Notes: generated by a model from the letters alone, not told the origin. 14,835 nucleotides of DNA from an uncultured bacterium (GCA_946885425.1 CAMPGJ010000013.1:1-14835), one strand, 5' to 3'. Counted from the first letter of the stretch, positions 7,223 to 13,705 are shown. Made by a program: numbers and translations.

Positions 7223-8179
7223 TTAAAGAATAACTCCCTTCCCAATTATTATAGCAGCTATTAAAATGACCGACAGGAAGATAATATGATCAAGATTGTG
7301 TGATACCAGCCTTACAATCTTTTTCCTTTCAATAATAATTGCATCAATAACAAAAATGCCAATAAATAAGACAAGAATAAATAATGCAACGTTTTGTTTT
7401 GTAGACTTACTATCGACCAAAGGATTATTTTGGATAGCAGCAACCATTGTATCTTGTGATTGAACTGGCTTCTCAATAGGCGTTGGATTCAAACTAGGGA
7501 GCACTTGCGGAGAAAGCACTACTGCTTGCGCAGGTGGGAATGTAGGACCAATAGTTGGTATAGGAGAAGCTTGAGCAACCGCAACAACAGCAGGAGCGTC
7601 AACCTCCTTTGTCCCTCCATATTTACTCCCGAACTCCTGAACCACTAAAATTGTTTCCGCACCTGTAAGAGAACCTGCTTTAACAGCAAATCCTATTTCT
7701 TTAAAATTAGGAGAAAGTAAATTTTCACGATGAGTAGGACTAGCCATCCAGGCATTAACCGTATCAGGTGCAGTTGTAAAACCCCGAGCTAAATTCTCTC
7801 CAGCATAAAGGTAATCATATCCAGCATTTTTGATAAATACCCAAGGGGTCGTCCCATCTGGAGAAACATGTGCCCAATAATTTTTAGCAAGCATATCATC
7901 AGCTTTCATCTCGGCGGCATGTGTAAGCTCTGAATTCAGAACCAATGGGGCAATTCCGTTTTCCTGCCGTTTTTGATTTGTCTGTGAAAGCAAATCTTGT
8001 ATAGAAATATTGGCAGAGATACCAAGTACAGTAGGATAGCTCTTCTGGACAAACGAAAGTGCTGATAATCCAGTAAGAAGAAAAAGTATAACTAGAAATA
8101 AGCTTTGGTGATGGAGAATCTTAGATCGGTGATTATTAGATTCGCTAGGAATGAAAAGGTGATGTAAAAATTCCTTCAT
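7223..8179 (-). CDS. Membrane-anchored CAP/SCP-domain protein
   Basis: A 318-residue envelope protein. After a 26-residue basic, His-rich N terminus comes a hydrophobic segment (about 27-44), then a CAP (SCP/PR1-like) domain at about 60-187, a Pro/Val/Thr-rich stalk (190-240) and two C-terminal membrane helices (about 263-283 and 298-317) with IERKKIVR between them. The CAP-cavity residues are present: H104 in YWAHVSPDG, E128 in AGENLA and H150 in SPTHRENLL. Bacterial CAP proteins are secreted, and their activity is mostly unknown. Having membrane segments at both ends around an outward domain is less common. The ATG at 8179 follows TATACT by only six bases, so the mRNA may be leaderless. It lies downstream of tsaB after a 100-base AT-rich repeat gap. 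Confidence 0.88.
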   Translation of the reverse strand: MKEFLHHLFIPSESNNHRSKILHHQSLFLVILFLLTGLSALSFVQKSYPTVLGISANISIQDLLSQTNQKRQENGIAPLVLNSELTHAAEMKADDMLAKNYWAHVSPDGTTPWVFIKNAGYDYLYAGENLARGFTTAPDTVNAWMASPTHRENLLSPNFKEIGFAVKAGSLTGAETILVVQEFGSKYGGTKEVDAPAVVAVAQASPIPTIGPTFPPAQAVVLSPQVLPSLNPTPIEKPVQSQDTMVAAIQNNPLVDSKSTKQNVALFILVLFIGIFVIDAIIIERKKIVRLVSHNLDHIIFLSVILIAAIIIGKGVIL

Positions 8180-8185
8180 ACCTCA

Positions 8186-8214
8186 AGTATAAACTTTTTA
8201 TTTTGCATTTTCCA
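8186..8214 (-). promoter_or_regulatory. Candidate promoter of the CAP-domain gene, leaderless
   Basis: TATACT (8186-8191) lies six bases before the ATG, and TGGAAA (8209-8214, 4 of 6 to TTGACA) lies 17 bases further upstream. The start site would be at the A of the ATG. The -35 overlaps the ATGG/CCAT repeat region. Confidence 0.55.
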
Positions 8215-8283
8215 TGTTCCATCTTCCATTGATTTTTAAATTTGAATATTGATCAATTGAAGATAACTCAATAAATGGAAAAT
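8207..8283. repeat. AT-rich gap with inverted repeat and CCAT words
   Basis: ATTTTCCAT (8207-8215) is inverted as ATGGAAAAT (8275-8283, running into the tsaB stop). Between them are further TTCCAT words and the palindrome ATTGATCAAT. It resembles the gaps at 4267-4348 and 11160-11240. Confidence 0.55.
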
Positions 8284-8600
8284 TAACTGTACGTGGGCTC
8301 CACAATTTCTCCGGCACTCTTTCCATTAACCGGAACTTGCAACAACATCCCTAAAGTATTTGCTATCGCAACTCCTACTCGGAGACCAGTAAATGAACCT
8401 GGACCTACATTTACTTTTATTTCTGTGATATCTTGCAGAGTTAATTTATTTTCCATTAACAACTGTTCCACCATAGGTAGCATAACCTGTGCCTTCCGAT
8501 GATCAGGCTGCTGTTTCAGCAAATGTTCTTTACCATCAACAGTTAAACCCATTATCGCTTCTTTATTATTTGATGTATCTATAGTTAATATAACTTTCAT
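8283..8600 (-). CDS. tsaB: TsaB-like t6A subunit, N-terminal lobe only
   Basis: TsaB partners TsaD and TsaE in making threonylcarbamoyl-adenosine at position 37 of ANN-decoding tRNAs. The protein is 105 residues, about half of the usual 210-230. It keeps the N-terminal ASKHA lobe, with ILTIDTSN (4-11), DHRKAQVMLPMVEQLL (33-48) and the signature VGPGSFTGLRVGVAIANTL (65-83), and stops at a normal TAA soon after the first lobe. No remnant of the second lobe is seen in the 100 bases downstream. It lies 19 bases after tsaC. Since the first lobe contains the known TsaD-dimer surface, this may be a functional minimal TsaB rather than a fragment; I infer this from the intact motifs. Confidence 0.85.
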   Translation of the reverse strand: MKVILTIDTSNNKEAIMGLTVDGKEHLLKQQPDHRKAQVMLPMVEQLLMENKLTLQDITEIKVNVGPGSFTGLRVGVAIANTLGMLLQVPVNGKSAGEIVEPTYS

Positions 8601-8618
8601 AACGATTAACTCATATTT

Positions 8619-8643
8619 GTCATCCTCGCGAACGCCCGGGAAT
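8619..8643. repeat. GTCATCC-type repeat fragment forming the end of tsaC
   Basis: Begins GTCATCCTCGCGAACGCCCG and ends GGAAT, with the arms TTCCCGGGCG/CGCGAGGA loosely self-complementary. It resembles half of a GTCATYC palindromic repeat. Read on the minus strand it encodes the last seven TsaC residues (IPGRSRG) and its TGA stop. Confidence 0.45.
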
Positions 8644-9213
8644 GGCTACCCCACCTTCTCTCAATATCTTCCACGGATCCACAGAACAATCAATCACTGT
8701 CGAAGCTTGTTTGGTGGCACATTCCCCCGGTATTATATAGTCTACCAATTCTACTAAATCCTTATCCAATTCCTCAACCGTGTACGGAGTTTTTTCTCCA
8801 TGAAAATTAGCAGACGGTCCCAAAATTGGTACGCCAACCTGCTTAATTAATTCCAAGGCTGTAGGGTGATCTGGCATCCTAACACCGAGCGTATGCATAC
8901 CTCCTCGAACAAGACTTGGAACCTTCTCAATCCTGCTTTGCAAAATTATAGTCAAAGCACCAGGCCAATATACGTCAATCAATTTTTTCTTTACCTCTTC
9001 TGGGATAGATTCTAGATACTCCTGTGCCATCTCAAGGCTTGAAACCAGAACAGGGGTTGCTTGTGTTTCAGGCCTTCTTCTTAAAGTAAACAATCGGCGA
9101 ACTGCATTTTCATCATCAATCCTGCAGCCTATCCCAAATGCTGTGTCAGTTGGGAAAACAACAATTCCACCTTTATTTATAATTTCTACAGCCTCCATCA
9201 CTTTATCTTGCAT
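8620..9213 (-). CDS. tsaC: L-threonylcarbamoyladenylate synthase (YrdC/Sua5 domain)
   Basis: Makes threonylcarbamoyl-AMP from threonine, bicarbonate and ATP, the first step of tRNA t6A37 synthesis. It has 197 residues, the YrdC-only form without the extra Sua5 domain. Motifs: PTDTAFGIGC (21-30), TLRRRPETQATPVLV (43-57), WPGALTIIL (83-91), LGVRMPDHP (109-117), GPSAN (132-136) and STVIDCS..ILREGG (171-188). The usual KGR...K substrate motif appears as RRRPETQ. ATG 9213 is preferred over the internal ATG at residue 6 because a well-formed promoter lies directly before it (-10 six bases away). The last residues and stop codon come from a palindromic repeat fragment. tsaB follows after 19 bases, and tsaE is nearby on the same strand. 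Confidence 0.92.
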   Translation of the reverse strand: MQDKVMEAVEIINKGGIVVFPTDTAFGIGCRIDDENAVRRLFTLRRRPETQATPVLVSSLEMAQEYLESIPEEVKKKLIDVYWPGALTIILQSRIEKVPSLVRGGMHTLGVRMPDHPTALELIKQVGVPILGPSANFHGEKTPYTVEELDKDLVELVDYIIPGECATKQASTVIDCSVDPWKILREGGVAIPGRSRG

Positions 9214-9219
9214 AGGCTC

Positions 9220-9248
9220 ATTGTAAATAGTAAACTTGTAATTGTAAA
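9220..9248 (-). promoter_or_regulatory. Promoter of tsaC-tsaB, leaderless
   Basis: The best promoter in the window: TTTACA (9243-9248, 5 of 6 to TTGACA), a spacer of exactly 17 bases, and TACAAT (9220-9225, 5 of 6 to TATAAT). Only six bases separate the -10 from the tsaC ATG, so transcription should start at the start codon. Confidence 0.65.
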
Positions 9249-9251
9249 GGT

Positions 9252-9271
9252 CACGTGCCCTGCCGCACGTG
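9252..9271. other. GC-rich hairpin in the divergent tsaC/plus-gene gap
   Basis: CACGTGC (9252-9258) and GCACGTG (9265-9271) are a perfect 7-base inverted repeat around a six-base loop, just upstream of the tsaC -35. No T-run follows on either side. It could be an operator for one or both divergent genes. Confidence 0.5.
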
Positions 9272-9321
9272 GGAATCCGAATACTTACCTAACTGAAGAT
9301 TGGATTTCTTAATTTGCGGCC

Positions 9322-9326
9322 AGGAG
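9322..9326 (+). promoter_or_regulatory. Ribosome binding site of the plus-strand gene
   Basis: AGGAG, 12 bases before the ATG at 9339. The spacing is long but the match to the consensus is good, and it favours this frame over the overlapping one starting at 9346. Confidence 0.4.
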
Positions 9327-9338
9327 TAACAAAAAGCT

Positions 9339-9725
9339 ATGCAACTTGAAACAGATCAGATTTCATCCTATTATCATAAATCCGCAAAACCCTCCTTCTT
9401 CTTTTATCGGGCCTCAGTTATTGTTTCCATGGTTGCCCTTCTTTCAGTACTGGGTATCAATCTTTATTTTCTTAATGAAACTACCTCCACAACATCCAAG
9501 GCTGCAGCACCACCAATTGCTTCCCCAACCCATTCGGCAAGCTCAGGGCTTACAGCTACACTAGCACCAACAAGTGTGGAGCAACAGGTTCTCCCGCCAC
9601 TACCTGCACAATGTAATTATGAGACATCAACAGACGGGAATATCATAAAATGTACAGAAGGCGGCAAAAGTTGCATATACAAGATTGTAAACAATCGTTA
9701 CGTGATGACTTGCGACAAATTATAG
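9339..9725 (+). CDS. Small membrane-anchored protein with four-cysteine C-terminal domain
   Basis: The only plus-strand gene I support in the window; not recognised. The 128-residue protein has a polar N terminus (1-23), one hydrophobic segment (about 24-45), a Ser/Thr/Ala/Pro-rich stalk (48-90) and a short C-terminal domain with cysteines at 92, 105, 112 and 125, spaced as in a small disulfide-stabilised fold. The layout (anchor, low-complexity stalk, folded tip) matches the other surface proteins here, which supports it being real. It is divergent from tsaC and convergent with tsaE; its TAG overlaps the tsaE TAA so that the two genes share six bases. A clear -10 was not found. Confidence 0.72.
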   Translation: MQLETDQISSYYHKSAKPSFFFYRASVIVSMVALLSVLGINLYFLNETTSTTSKAAAPPIASPTHSASSGLTATLAPTSVEQQVLPPLPAQCNYETSTDGNIIKCTEGGKSCIYKIVNNRYVMTCDKL

Positions 9726-10187
9726 AACTTTTATCTCTCTTTTATCCTCATCTAAATATTTAAATGATAAATCAATTCTTTTTTCAGGTAAAAGATGCTC
9801 AATCTTCTCGGGCCATTCTATGACCATAATATTTTCAGGATCACCAATAAGATCAAACAAACCTACCCCTTCAACATCCTTTTCAGTCTCAATTCTATAA
9901 AGATCAACGTGATAAAACATTTTTGCCTGAGCTTGTCGAAGGCCCTTCGACTCGCCTTGCTCGCTCAGGGAAGAATGTTTAACCTCATAAGAGCGCATTA
10001 TGATAAACGTAGGAGAAATAATTCTCTGTTCAATTCCCAAGCCTTTCGCCAAGCCTTGCACAAACGTAGTTTTTCCGCTACCCAAATCACCATGGAGTGC
10101 CAAAACCTCGCCACCTTTTAACTGAGCAGCGAAATCTTTCCCAAATTGTCGCGTTTCTTCAAATGATGTCGTAATCAAGGTTTTCAT
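9720..10187 (-). CDS. tsaE: tRNA t6A ATPase TsaE with repeat-encoded insertion
   Basis: P-loop ATPase that drives the TsaB-TsaD complex in tRNA t6A37 formation. From ATG 10187 it has 155 residues. Walker A is GDLGSGKTT (33-41), SPTFIIMRSYE (58-68) is the switch region, YHVDLYRIE (92-100) carries the conserved DLYR, and VIEWPE (122-127) the conserved E-W. Between the switch strand and DLYR, where the family has only a short turn, residues about 72-89 (SLSEQGESKGLRQAQAK) are a translation of a 45-base palindromic repeat inserted in frame. The frame stays open upstream to 10349, but those 54 residues translate another repeat, so 10187 is the start; AAAGAGAT upstream is a weak Shine-Dalgarno. Its stop overlaps the convergent plus-strand gene. 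Confidence 0.92.
   Translation of the reverse strand: MKTLITTSFEETRQFGKDFAAQLKGGEVLALHGDLGSGKTTFVQGLAKGLGIEQRIISPTFIIMRSYEVKHSSLSEQGESKGLRQAQAKMFYHVDLYRIETEKDVEGVGLFDLIGDPENIMVIEWPEKIEHLLPEKRIDLSFKYLDEDKREIKVL
9926..9970. repeat. Palindromic element inside tsaE
   Basis: 45 bases with outer arms CCTGAGC (9926-9932) and GCTCAGG (9963-9969) and an inner perfect palindrome TCGAAGG-C-CCTTCGA (9936-9950). Its length is a multiple of three and it keeps the tsaE frame open. Similar CCTGAGC...TCGAAGG repeats are known to be common between genes in many bacteria. Confidence 0.75.
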
Positions 10188-10202
10188 TGTATGATCTCTT
10201 TC

Positions 10203-10306
10203 GTCATTCTGGCCTATCCACCCCTGTCGAGCAGGCGGCCTCCTTACGTCCGGCCCAGAATCGCTAACATTACTGCGGTAAGAGATTCTGGACAAGCCAG
10301 AATGAC
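10203..10306. repeat. Nested palindromic repeat upstream of tsaE
   Basis: Outer arms GTCATTCTGGC (10203-10213) and GCCAGAATGAC (10296-10306) are a perfect 11-base inverted repeat at the element's ends. Inside, CCAGAATC (10255-10262) pairs with GATTCTGG (10284-10291), and a GC-rich part (10218-10256) forms further short arms. It fills the gap between the surface-protein stop and tsaE and encodes a spurious upstream extension of tsaE. Confidence 0.75.
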
Positions 10307-10312
10307 ATAGCT

Positions 10313-11119
10313 CTACTTCTTTCTTTTCACAAAAACCAGTATACCACATCCCATAACCATTAACCCACCTGCAATTATGAGAATAATGGACAAATTTTGC
10401 GCCATAGAACCTTTTATCAAAATATTCTGCTCTGCAGAAACAGATGGTCTAGGGATTGGGATCTTCTTCTCTGCAGATTTTGTACCCAGAATATCCTTCA
10501 ATGCCGCAGGGCTTGCAACTTTTTTATCTAATAGCGACAATTTTTTTGTAGGACTTAGCACTGCTGTCACACTTGTTTTTATTGTTGGCATAGCCTGCCC
10601 TACGTAGCTAGTAACACGAAGTGGAGTAGGTTCTGGTGTGAGTGTTGCTGTAGGATCAGGTTCACTGATATTTACATCTAGATTATTTGATGACCAATTA
10701 ATAGAAGATATATTCCCTCCACTAGTAAGGTAATAAAATCCCAATTTGAATTTATAACTTCCCTCACCTGAATATCCGCTATCTGAAAAATCAGTTTTGA
10801 CAACTAAATTTCCATCCCAATCTCCAATCTTAATCTTTTTCTGACTTATATTTGATTCTCCATTTTTTACCCAGGTATCATCACTTTTTGTATAACCTAG
10901 ATAATTTGTACTTCCCTCCTGAAAAAAGGCTCCTTTGAAATAAATTGTCTCACCAGTAGTGAAACCGGACATGGAAGCAATATGCACCATCATTTCCTCT
11001 TCACCAAACAGTGCCGACTTATTTGATTCAATTATCAAGCTCCTTACAGCATAAGATGGTTGGGCAAGAAAGAAAAATAAAAAAAGAAATGAAGCAAAAC
11101 CCAGATAGTATTTTTTCAC
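10313..11119 (-). CDS. Surface protein with beta-rich domain, stalk and C-terminal TM anchor
   Basis: A 268-residue exported protein, not assigned to a named family. The signal peptide covers residues 1-24 (hydrophobic core FASFLFLFFFLA, then PSYA). A beta-rich extracellular region follows (about 25-152, with repeated Gly/Ser/Asn/aromatic strands such as YKFKLGFYYLTSGGN), then a Pro/Thr/Lys stalk (153-235) and one C-terminal membrane helix (about 243-264) ending in KRKK, which fixes the tail in the cytoplasm. There is no LPxTG motif, so anchoring is by the helix. The start is GTG (11119), the only start that leaves a normal signal peptide. It follows the coiled-coil hydrolase genes after a 124-base repeat-rich gap and may act in the same envelope setting; partner unknown. 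Confidence 0.8.
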   Translation of the reverse strand: MKKYYLGFASFLFLFFFLAQPSYAVRSLIIESNKSALFGEEEMMVHIASMSGFTTGETIYFKGAFFQEGSTNYLGYTKSDDTWVKNGESNISQKKIKIGDWDGNLVVKTDFSDSGYSGEGSYKFKLGFYYLTSGGNISSINWSSNNLDVNISEPDPTATLTPEPTPLRVTSYVGQAMPTIKTSVTAVLSPTKKLSLLDKKVASPAALKDILGTKSAEKKIPIPRPSVSAEQNILIKGSMAQNLSIILIIAGGLMVMGCGILVFVKRKK

Positions 11120-11159
11120 AATACTTCAACATTACCAAACAAATATTAAAAAAATATTA

Positions 11160-11240
11160 AATGGAAGTAGATAATGGCTACATGGTTTTATGGCTATATG
11201 GTTCTCTTTAACCATTCAACCATCTAACTATTTAACCATC
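11160..11240. repeat. ATGG/CCAT low-complexity gap
   Basis: Built of ATGGTT/ATGGCT words on the left half and AACCAT words on the right half. The best hairpin is ATGGTT (11198-11203) with AACCAT (11210-11215) around a six-base loop. On the minus strand it lies after the M23 gene and is followed by the T-rich run at 11131-11159, so it may help end transcription. No gene is seen in it. Confidence 0.55.
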
Positions 11241-11243
11241 GCT

Positions 11244-12389
11244 TTAGGGGAGAATATGCAGATAAAATGATTGTGCCCCATCTTCATGATCTACTCTTGC
11301 AAATAATAACGTCCCTCCACCACATGAAATACCTCCGCGATATAATTTCCCTGATTTCACTGCACGAACTGCCAGAGAACTTGTAGAATACATATCAATC
11401 CCTGTATGAGGACCTCCCCCATAAAAACCGCTCCTCGCGAATGAAGTCATCCCAAACCCCTGAAAGATTTGTATTGGATCTGAGAGAGGGAAAGGCCAGG
11501 AACCAGTAAAGCTGAATTGGCCATCCGGATCATTCCTCCAAGTTACACTTTTACTTGTCAGGAAATTGGCAGCATCCTGCAACGATCCATCTTTTCTTAC
11601 TTCAAAATGCAAATGGGCCCCAGTTGAACATGCGGAAGCACCATTGATAATATATCCCACAGTATCTCCTTCATTCACAGGTCCTTCTGCAACAGCATTA
11701 CCACCACCAGAACCAATTTGTAAAATCGCAGCTTGCTCTGCCCTTGCGGCAGAAAGCTGCTGTTGGTAGATTCTGTCTTGATTTTTTGTCCTCTGCAAAA
11801 GAGCATCTTTCTCTTTCTTCTCAGAATCCAATTGCGCCGTATATCCCTCCAGCTGCGTCTTAAGAGCTTCTATCTTTTTTTTCTTATCTTCAAAAATCTG
11901 CTTTTGATTTGCATAATCATTCCTCGCTTGTTGGGTGTTTAGTAAAAGCTGCTTATCATGCGCTTGTACTATACGAAGATAATTTGCTCTCGAAATCGCA
12001 TTTTCTAAATCCTCCGATGCCAGAAGTATTCCAACTTTGTCATTTGCCCCAGCCTTATAAGTAGCAACTATTCTATTAAGAAGTACTTTGGAAACATCCG
12101 TTAATGATCCTTCAAGGTTCTTCATCCGCTTCGTAGCGGAATCAATATCAAGTGTAATATCCATAATCTCCTGTTGCGTTGCATTGATACGATACTCTGT
12201 CAGCTTGATTTGACTATCCATAACACCAATCTGTGATGAAAGAGTGTTTTCTTGTGTTTTTAACTCAGATATTTTTCCCTCCAATTCCTTTATTTTATTA
12301 TTGATATCATCTAAAGCAGCTGCATGCACAGGAGGAGCAACGAGGAAAAAAGAGAGGATAACAAGGAAGAAGGATACTAAGCGGATCAT
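11244..12389 (-). CDS. Secreted coiled-coil M23 peptidase with circularly permuted domain
   Basis: Predicted peptidoglycan endopeptidase, 381 residues. Signal peptide 1-23 (ends VHA), long coiled coil about 26-222 of the EnvC/PcsB style, then an M23 (LytM) domain in swapped order. The normally C-terminal half, with EGDTVGY and STGAHLHFEVRKDG (H259, H261), comes first (about 236-275). The normally N-terminal half, with HTGIDM (H328, D332) and the YLH strand (H378), comes last, and the protein ends three residues later. All expected zinc and catalytic residues (H328, D332, H261, plus H259 and H378) are therefore present, so it is probably active. ATG 12389 follows TATACT by six bases. It is the downstream paralogue of the C39-like gene, with 44 bases between them; both follow ftsX. 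Confidence 0.88.
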   Translation of the reverse strand: MIRLVSFFLVILSFFLVAPPVHAAALDDINNKIKELEGKISELKTQENTLSSQIGVMDSQIKLTEYRINATQQEIMDITLDIDSATKRMKNLEGSLTDVSKVLLNRIVATYKAGANDKVGILLASEDLENAISRANYLRIVQAHDKQLLLNTQQARNDYANQKQIFEDKKKKIEALKTQLEGYTAQLDSEKKEKDALLQRTKNQDRIYQQQLSAARAEQAAILQIGSGGGNAVAEGPVNEGDTVGYIINGASACSTGAHLHFEVRKDGSLQDAANFLTSKSVTWRNDPDGQFSFTGSWPFPLSDPIQIFQGFGMTSFARSGFYGGGPHTGIDMYSTSSLAVRAVKSGKLYRGGISCGGGTLLFARVDHEDGAQSFYLHILP

Positions 12390-12395
12390 AACGAC

Positions 12396-12401
12396 AGTAT
12401 A
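12396..12401 (-). promoter_or_regulatory. Candidate -10 of the M23 gene, leaderless
   Basis: TATACT six bases before the ATG at 12389, the same hexamer and spacing as before the CAP gene. No good -35 is seen at 16-18 bases, so support is weaker. Confidence 0.4.
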
Positions 12402-12433
12402 ATATTTTTTGTCTTAATAAGGAAGAGCTCTTA

Positions 12434-13672
12434 TTACAACACTATCTTATAAATTTCTCTTATACTTCCTACAGAATAGTGGCTGGTCAATGGAATATTG
12501 TGGCCATTTGGTGTATATGGATCATTCATCATATAATTACCACTTGATCCACTAATTAAGACAAGAAAATGATCTGCCAGAGGTCCCCCATCATAACTTA
12601 TACCGACAACCACAGGCCTTCCAGCTGATAATTCACTATCTATTGACGAGCTTATTCGTGAAGAAGTTGCACCATCTGCGCTTATGGTATGTTTTAACCA
12701 GGCAGGATAATACGATGCAAAATTATTGGGGTTACTATTGATTGTCTGAGGAGTTACACCTTTATATCCGAAATGTGTATAGACCATTGCCATTGATGTT
12801 ACGAGACAACCATCACTTGCCAGCGTATATTGTGTGCCATTCAATGCATTGCTACCCCATTGAGCATCGCGTTGATTATAATAGCAGCCCCAGTCATCAC
12901 ATACCGTCTGTCCACTCAAAAGTGATGCTCCTCCTTGGTTAGCAGTAAAACGGCTAAATCCTGCAAGCTGTGCTCTGGCCTGAGACAATAATTTTTGGTA
13001 ACTTTTCTCGTCTCCTTGTGTATCAGCAAGCAATTTCTTCTTTGCTTCTTTATCCTTATCCAGTTGCGCGGTATATCCCTCCAACTGCGTCTTAAGGGCT
13101 TCTATCTTTTTCTTTTTATCTTCAAAAATCTGCTTCTGATTAGAATAGTCGTTCCTCGCCTGCTGTGTATTTAATAAAAGCTGTTTATCATGCGCCTGAA
13201 CAATACGGAGATAATTTGCTCTCGAAATCGCATTTTCTAAATCCTCCGACGCGAGAAGTATCCCAACAGTATCATTCGCTCCTGCTTTATAGGTAGCTAC
13301 TATTCTATTGAGGAGTATTTTCGATACATCCGTTAGTGATCCTTCTAGATTTTTCATCCGCTTCGTCGCTGAGTCAATATCAAGCGTTATGTCTATAATC
13401 TCCTGCTGAGTGGCATTAATGCGGTACTCTGTCAGCTTGATCTGGTTATCCATGGCACCTATCTGAGATGAAAGAGAATTTTCCTGAGATTTTAAATCAG
13501 CAACTTTTTTTTCTAATTCTTTAATTTTATTGTTTATTTCACTCAATTGACCTGAAGTCGCAGTATCAGTTGGAGTAGGTGTAGGTGTTTCTGTCTGAGC
13601 GTAGACAGAAACAACAAAAAACAGAAAACTGAAAACTAAGAATAAAAATAGTGAATGTTTTTTATTTTTCAT
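12434..13672 (-). CDS. Secreted coiled-coil protein with C39-like cysteine peptidase domain
   Basis: Predicted cell-wall hydrolase, 412 residues. Signal peptide 1-25 (ends VYA), a short TPTPT stalk (29-37), a coiled coil about 43-238, then a C39-like (Peptidase_C39_2) papain-fold domain about 262-412. Catalytic candidates are Q267 in YYNQRDAQW, C289 in SDGCLVTSMAMV, H368 in ADHFLVL and D384 in MNDPY. The coil is almost identical to that of the downstream M23 gene (132 of 138 residues from SSQIG to TAQLD), while the catalytic ends are unrelated. ATG 13672 is chosen because in-frame ATGs further up (13684, 13693) lie in a palindromic repeat and precede the basic signal-peptide start MKNKKH. It follows ftsX after a 292-base repeat array. 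Confidence 0.88.
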   Translation of the reverse strand: MKNKKHSLFLFLVFSFLFFVVSVYAQTETPTPTPTDTATSGQLSEINNKIKELEKKVADLKSQENSLSSQIGAMDNQIKLTEYRINATQQEIIDITLDIDSATKRMKNLEGSLTDVSKILLNRIVATYKAGANDTVGILLASEDLENAISRANYLRIVQAHDKQLLLNTQQARNDYSNQKQIFEDKKKKIEALKTQLEGYTAQLDKDKEAKKKLLADTQGDEKSYQKLLSQARAQLAGFSRFTANQGGASLLSGQTVCDDWGCYYNQRDAQWGSNALNGTQYTLASDGCLVTSMAMVYTHFGYKGVTPQTINSNPNNFASYYPAWLKHTISADGATSSRISSSIDSELSAGRPVVVGISYDGGPLADHFLVLISGSSGNYMMNDPYTPNGHNIPLTSHYSVGSIREIYKIVL

Positions 13673-13679
13673 ATAATGT

Positions 13680-13705
13680 GTCATCCCGACCAAAGTGGAG
13701 GGATC
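13680..13705. repeat. GTCATCCCGAC-type repeat unit
   Basis: A short unit starting GTCATCCCGACC and ending GGAGGGATC, with TCCC and GGGA arms forming a small hairpin. It matches the general GTCATYC repeat type and abuts the cloverleaf element. It encodes the spurious extra start codons of the C39-like gene. Confidence 0.5.

Noticed and set aside
8283..8600. tsaB as a pseudogene
   Set aside because: The frame is clean, the signature motifs are intact and there is no decayed remainder downstream, so a short functional form is more likely.
10188..10349. N-terminal extension of TsaE by 54 residues
   Set aside because: It translates the 10203-10306 palindromic repeat; the conserved protein begins at ATG 10187.
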